A stretch of DNA of 6,067 nt from Mycobacterium sp. (GTDB taxonomy: Bacteria; Actinomycetota; Actinomycetes; Mycobacteriales; Mycobacteriaceae), in assembly GCA_025965815.1 (NCBI GenBank), contig JAOPWF010000616.1, positions 1 to 6,067 on the forward strand, read 5' to 3'. Shown here piece by piece: positions 5,657-6,067 of the stretch. The notes under the pieces were generated by a model, which was given only the letters and a program-made list of their open reading frames with translations, was not told where the DNA came from and made no database searches. The position numbers and the translations under genes are program-made. Each line of letters starts with the position of its first letter. The first letter of the stretch is position 1.

Positions 5657-5830
5657 TTATTGTGCCTTTCGTGGGTGGTTGGAAGCTTCCAGAGCCGTTT
5701 GGACGCTGGCGGCTGCACAGCCGATCCTGTGCTCGGATGGTGTTGTCACGTCCACATCCGGCACCGGCAGCAAGCTGCGATCGAGGAGTTCGGCGATCCA
5801 CATAACGGGCAGCCCCAGCAGATTACGCAT
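5657..5830 (-). CDS. 57-aa small protein of unknown function between the glycosyltransferase and the catalase
   Basis: Starts at ATG 5830 with AAAGGA (5842-5837) 6 nt upstream, a good ribosome binding site, and ends at TAA 5659-5657, directly touching the catalase ATG (TAAATG). It overlaps the glycosyltransferase end by 8 nt. Residues about 1-23 (MRNLLGLPVMWIAELLDRSL) form a hydrophobic, possibly amphipathic helix. The remainder is polar, with one cysteine (C38), an Ala-rich helix-like stretch (CAAASVQTALEAS) and a basic end. I do not recognise the family; GLPVMWIAELLDR has a faint look of GvpG-type small proteins, too weak to name. The binding site and tight spacing argue for real translation coupled to the catalase. 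Confidence 0.6.
   Translation of the reverse strand: MRNLLGLPVMWIAELLDRSLLPVPDVDVTTPSEHRIGCAAASVQTALEASNHPRKAQ
5680..5691. repeat. 12-bp perfect palindrome just upstream of the catalase
   Basis: TGGAAGCTTCCA is fully self-complementary. It lies within the 3' end of the 57-aa gene, centred about 30 nt before the catalase ATG. It could be a regulator site or a small mRNA hairpin near the ribosome binding site. Its position inside a coding region makes chance possible. Confidence 0.35.
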
Positions 5831-6067
5831 AGTGGTTCCTTTCGGCGAGATGGTGCAGCGTCGGTACGTGGGTGTGGTCGCGACGGGCGACTTGGCTTGC
5901 CCGCTCAGCCATTTCGTGCCGGAGCGCGGGCTTGGTCAGGAGCCGGAGCACCGCCGCCGTCATCGCCGAGACGTCGCCGGGCCGGTAGAGAAGTCCGGCG
6001 CTACCGGGCACCACGAGCAGCGCGGTTGCCGGGCTCGCAGGCGCGACCACGGCCGTACCGGCGGCCA
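5823..6067 (-). CDS. GT-B glycosyltransferase (family 4-like), C-terminal end only (partial)
   Basis: The last 80 complete codons, plus two bases of another, of a gene entering from the right edge, ending at TAA 5825-5823. AAGTAVVAPASPATALLVVP followed by GSAGLLYRPGDVSAMTAAVL, then RLLTKPALRHEMAERA, is the standard end of the GT4 donor-binding domain (compare AMAAGTPVVA...NGLLVPPGD..ALA.AL..LL..P..R). Such enzymes transfer sugars from nucleotide donors, often to cell-wall lipids or glycans. The E-x7-E motif lies outside the window, so substrate and full length are unknown. The final residues (HVPTLHHLAERNHYA) are an unconserved tail. It overlaps the 57-aa gene and probably shares a transcript with it and the catalase. 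Confidence 0.8.
   Translation of the reverse strand, partial: AAGTAVVAPASPATALLVVPGSAGLLYRPGDVSAMTAAVLRLLTKPALRHEMAERASQVARRDHTHVPTLHHLAERNHYA

Noticed and set aside
5604..5801. Minus-strand 65-aa open frame overlapping the catalase start
   Set aside because: It conflicts in frame with the catalase N-terminus and the better supported 57-aa gene, and no clear ribosome binding site or motif was noted.

Overview
This is a GC-rich actinobacterial window, almost certainly from a Mycobacterium or close relative. The start of a PepD/HtrA-type protease, a FadD7-like acyl-CoA synthetase and an OxyS-like LysR regulator each resemble their M. tuberculosis namesakes more than generic family members. This is judged from remembered sequences; no search was run.

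Layout. (1) 1-336, minus: N-terminus of a membrane-anchored PepD-like serine protease that leaves the window. (2) 337-564: divergent intergenic region with a possible SigE-type promoter for the protease, an OxyR/LysR-type palindrome (454-472) and a near-perfect Shine-Dalgarno that sets the synthetase start at GTG 565. (3) 565-2148, plus: FadD7/oxalyl-CoA synthetase-like enzyme. (4) 2166-4083, minus: a translationally coupled operon in the order 255-aa polytopic membrane protein (4083-3316), 73-aa membrane protein (3319-3098), oxyS-like regulator (3098-2166), with 4-nt and 1-nt overlaps. oxyS converges on fadD7 across 17 nt. (5) 4084-4201: AT-rich candidate promoter for that operon, next to a strong hairpin that probably ends the catalase transcript. 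(6) 4202-5656, minus: monofunctional haem catalase with a single in-frame TAG at codon 330. (7) 5657-5830, minus: a 57-aa small gene with a good ribosome binding site, whose stop codon directly abuts the catalase ATG. (8) 5823-6067, minus: C-terminus of a GT-B glycosyltransferase, overlapping the small gene.

How the parts may fit together. In M. tuberculosis OxyS is a redox-linked LysR regulator of a catalase gene, and fadD7 lies close to oxyS, with oxcA (oxalyl-CoA decarboxylase) between them. Here the regulator sits between a catalase and fadD7, shares an operon with a duplicated ExxE-motif membrane protein resembling FTR1/EfeU-type metal permeases, and oxcA is absent from the interval. The region reads as a peroxide/metal/oxalate cluster. 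Its catalase is either freshly inactivated, wrongly sequenced at one codon, or made by readthrough or in two pieces. The most notable points are the catalase amber codon, the loss of the conserved C-terminal A10 lysine in the FadD7-like enzyme, the twofold ExxE membrane protein with its small partner, and the unannotated 57-aa gene.
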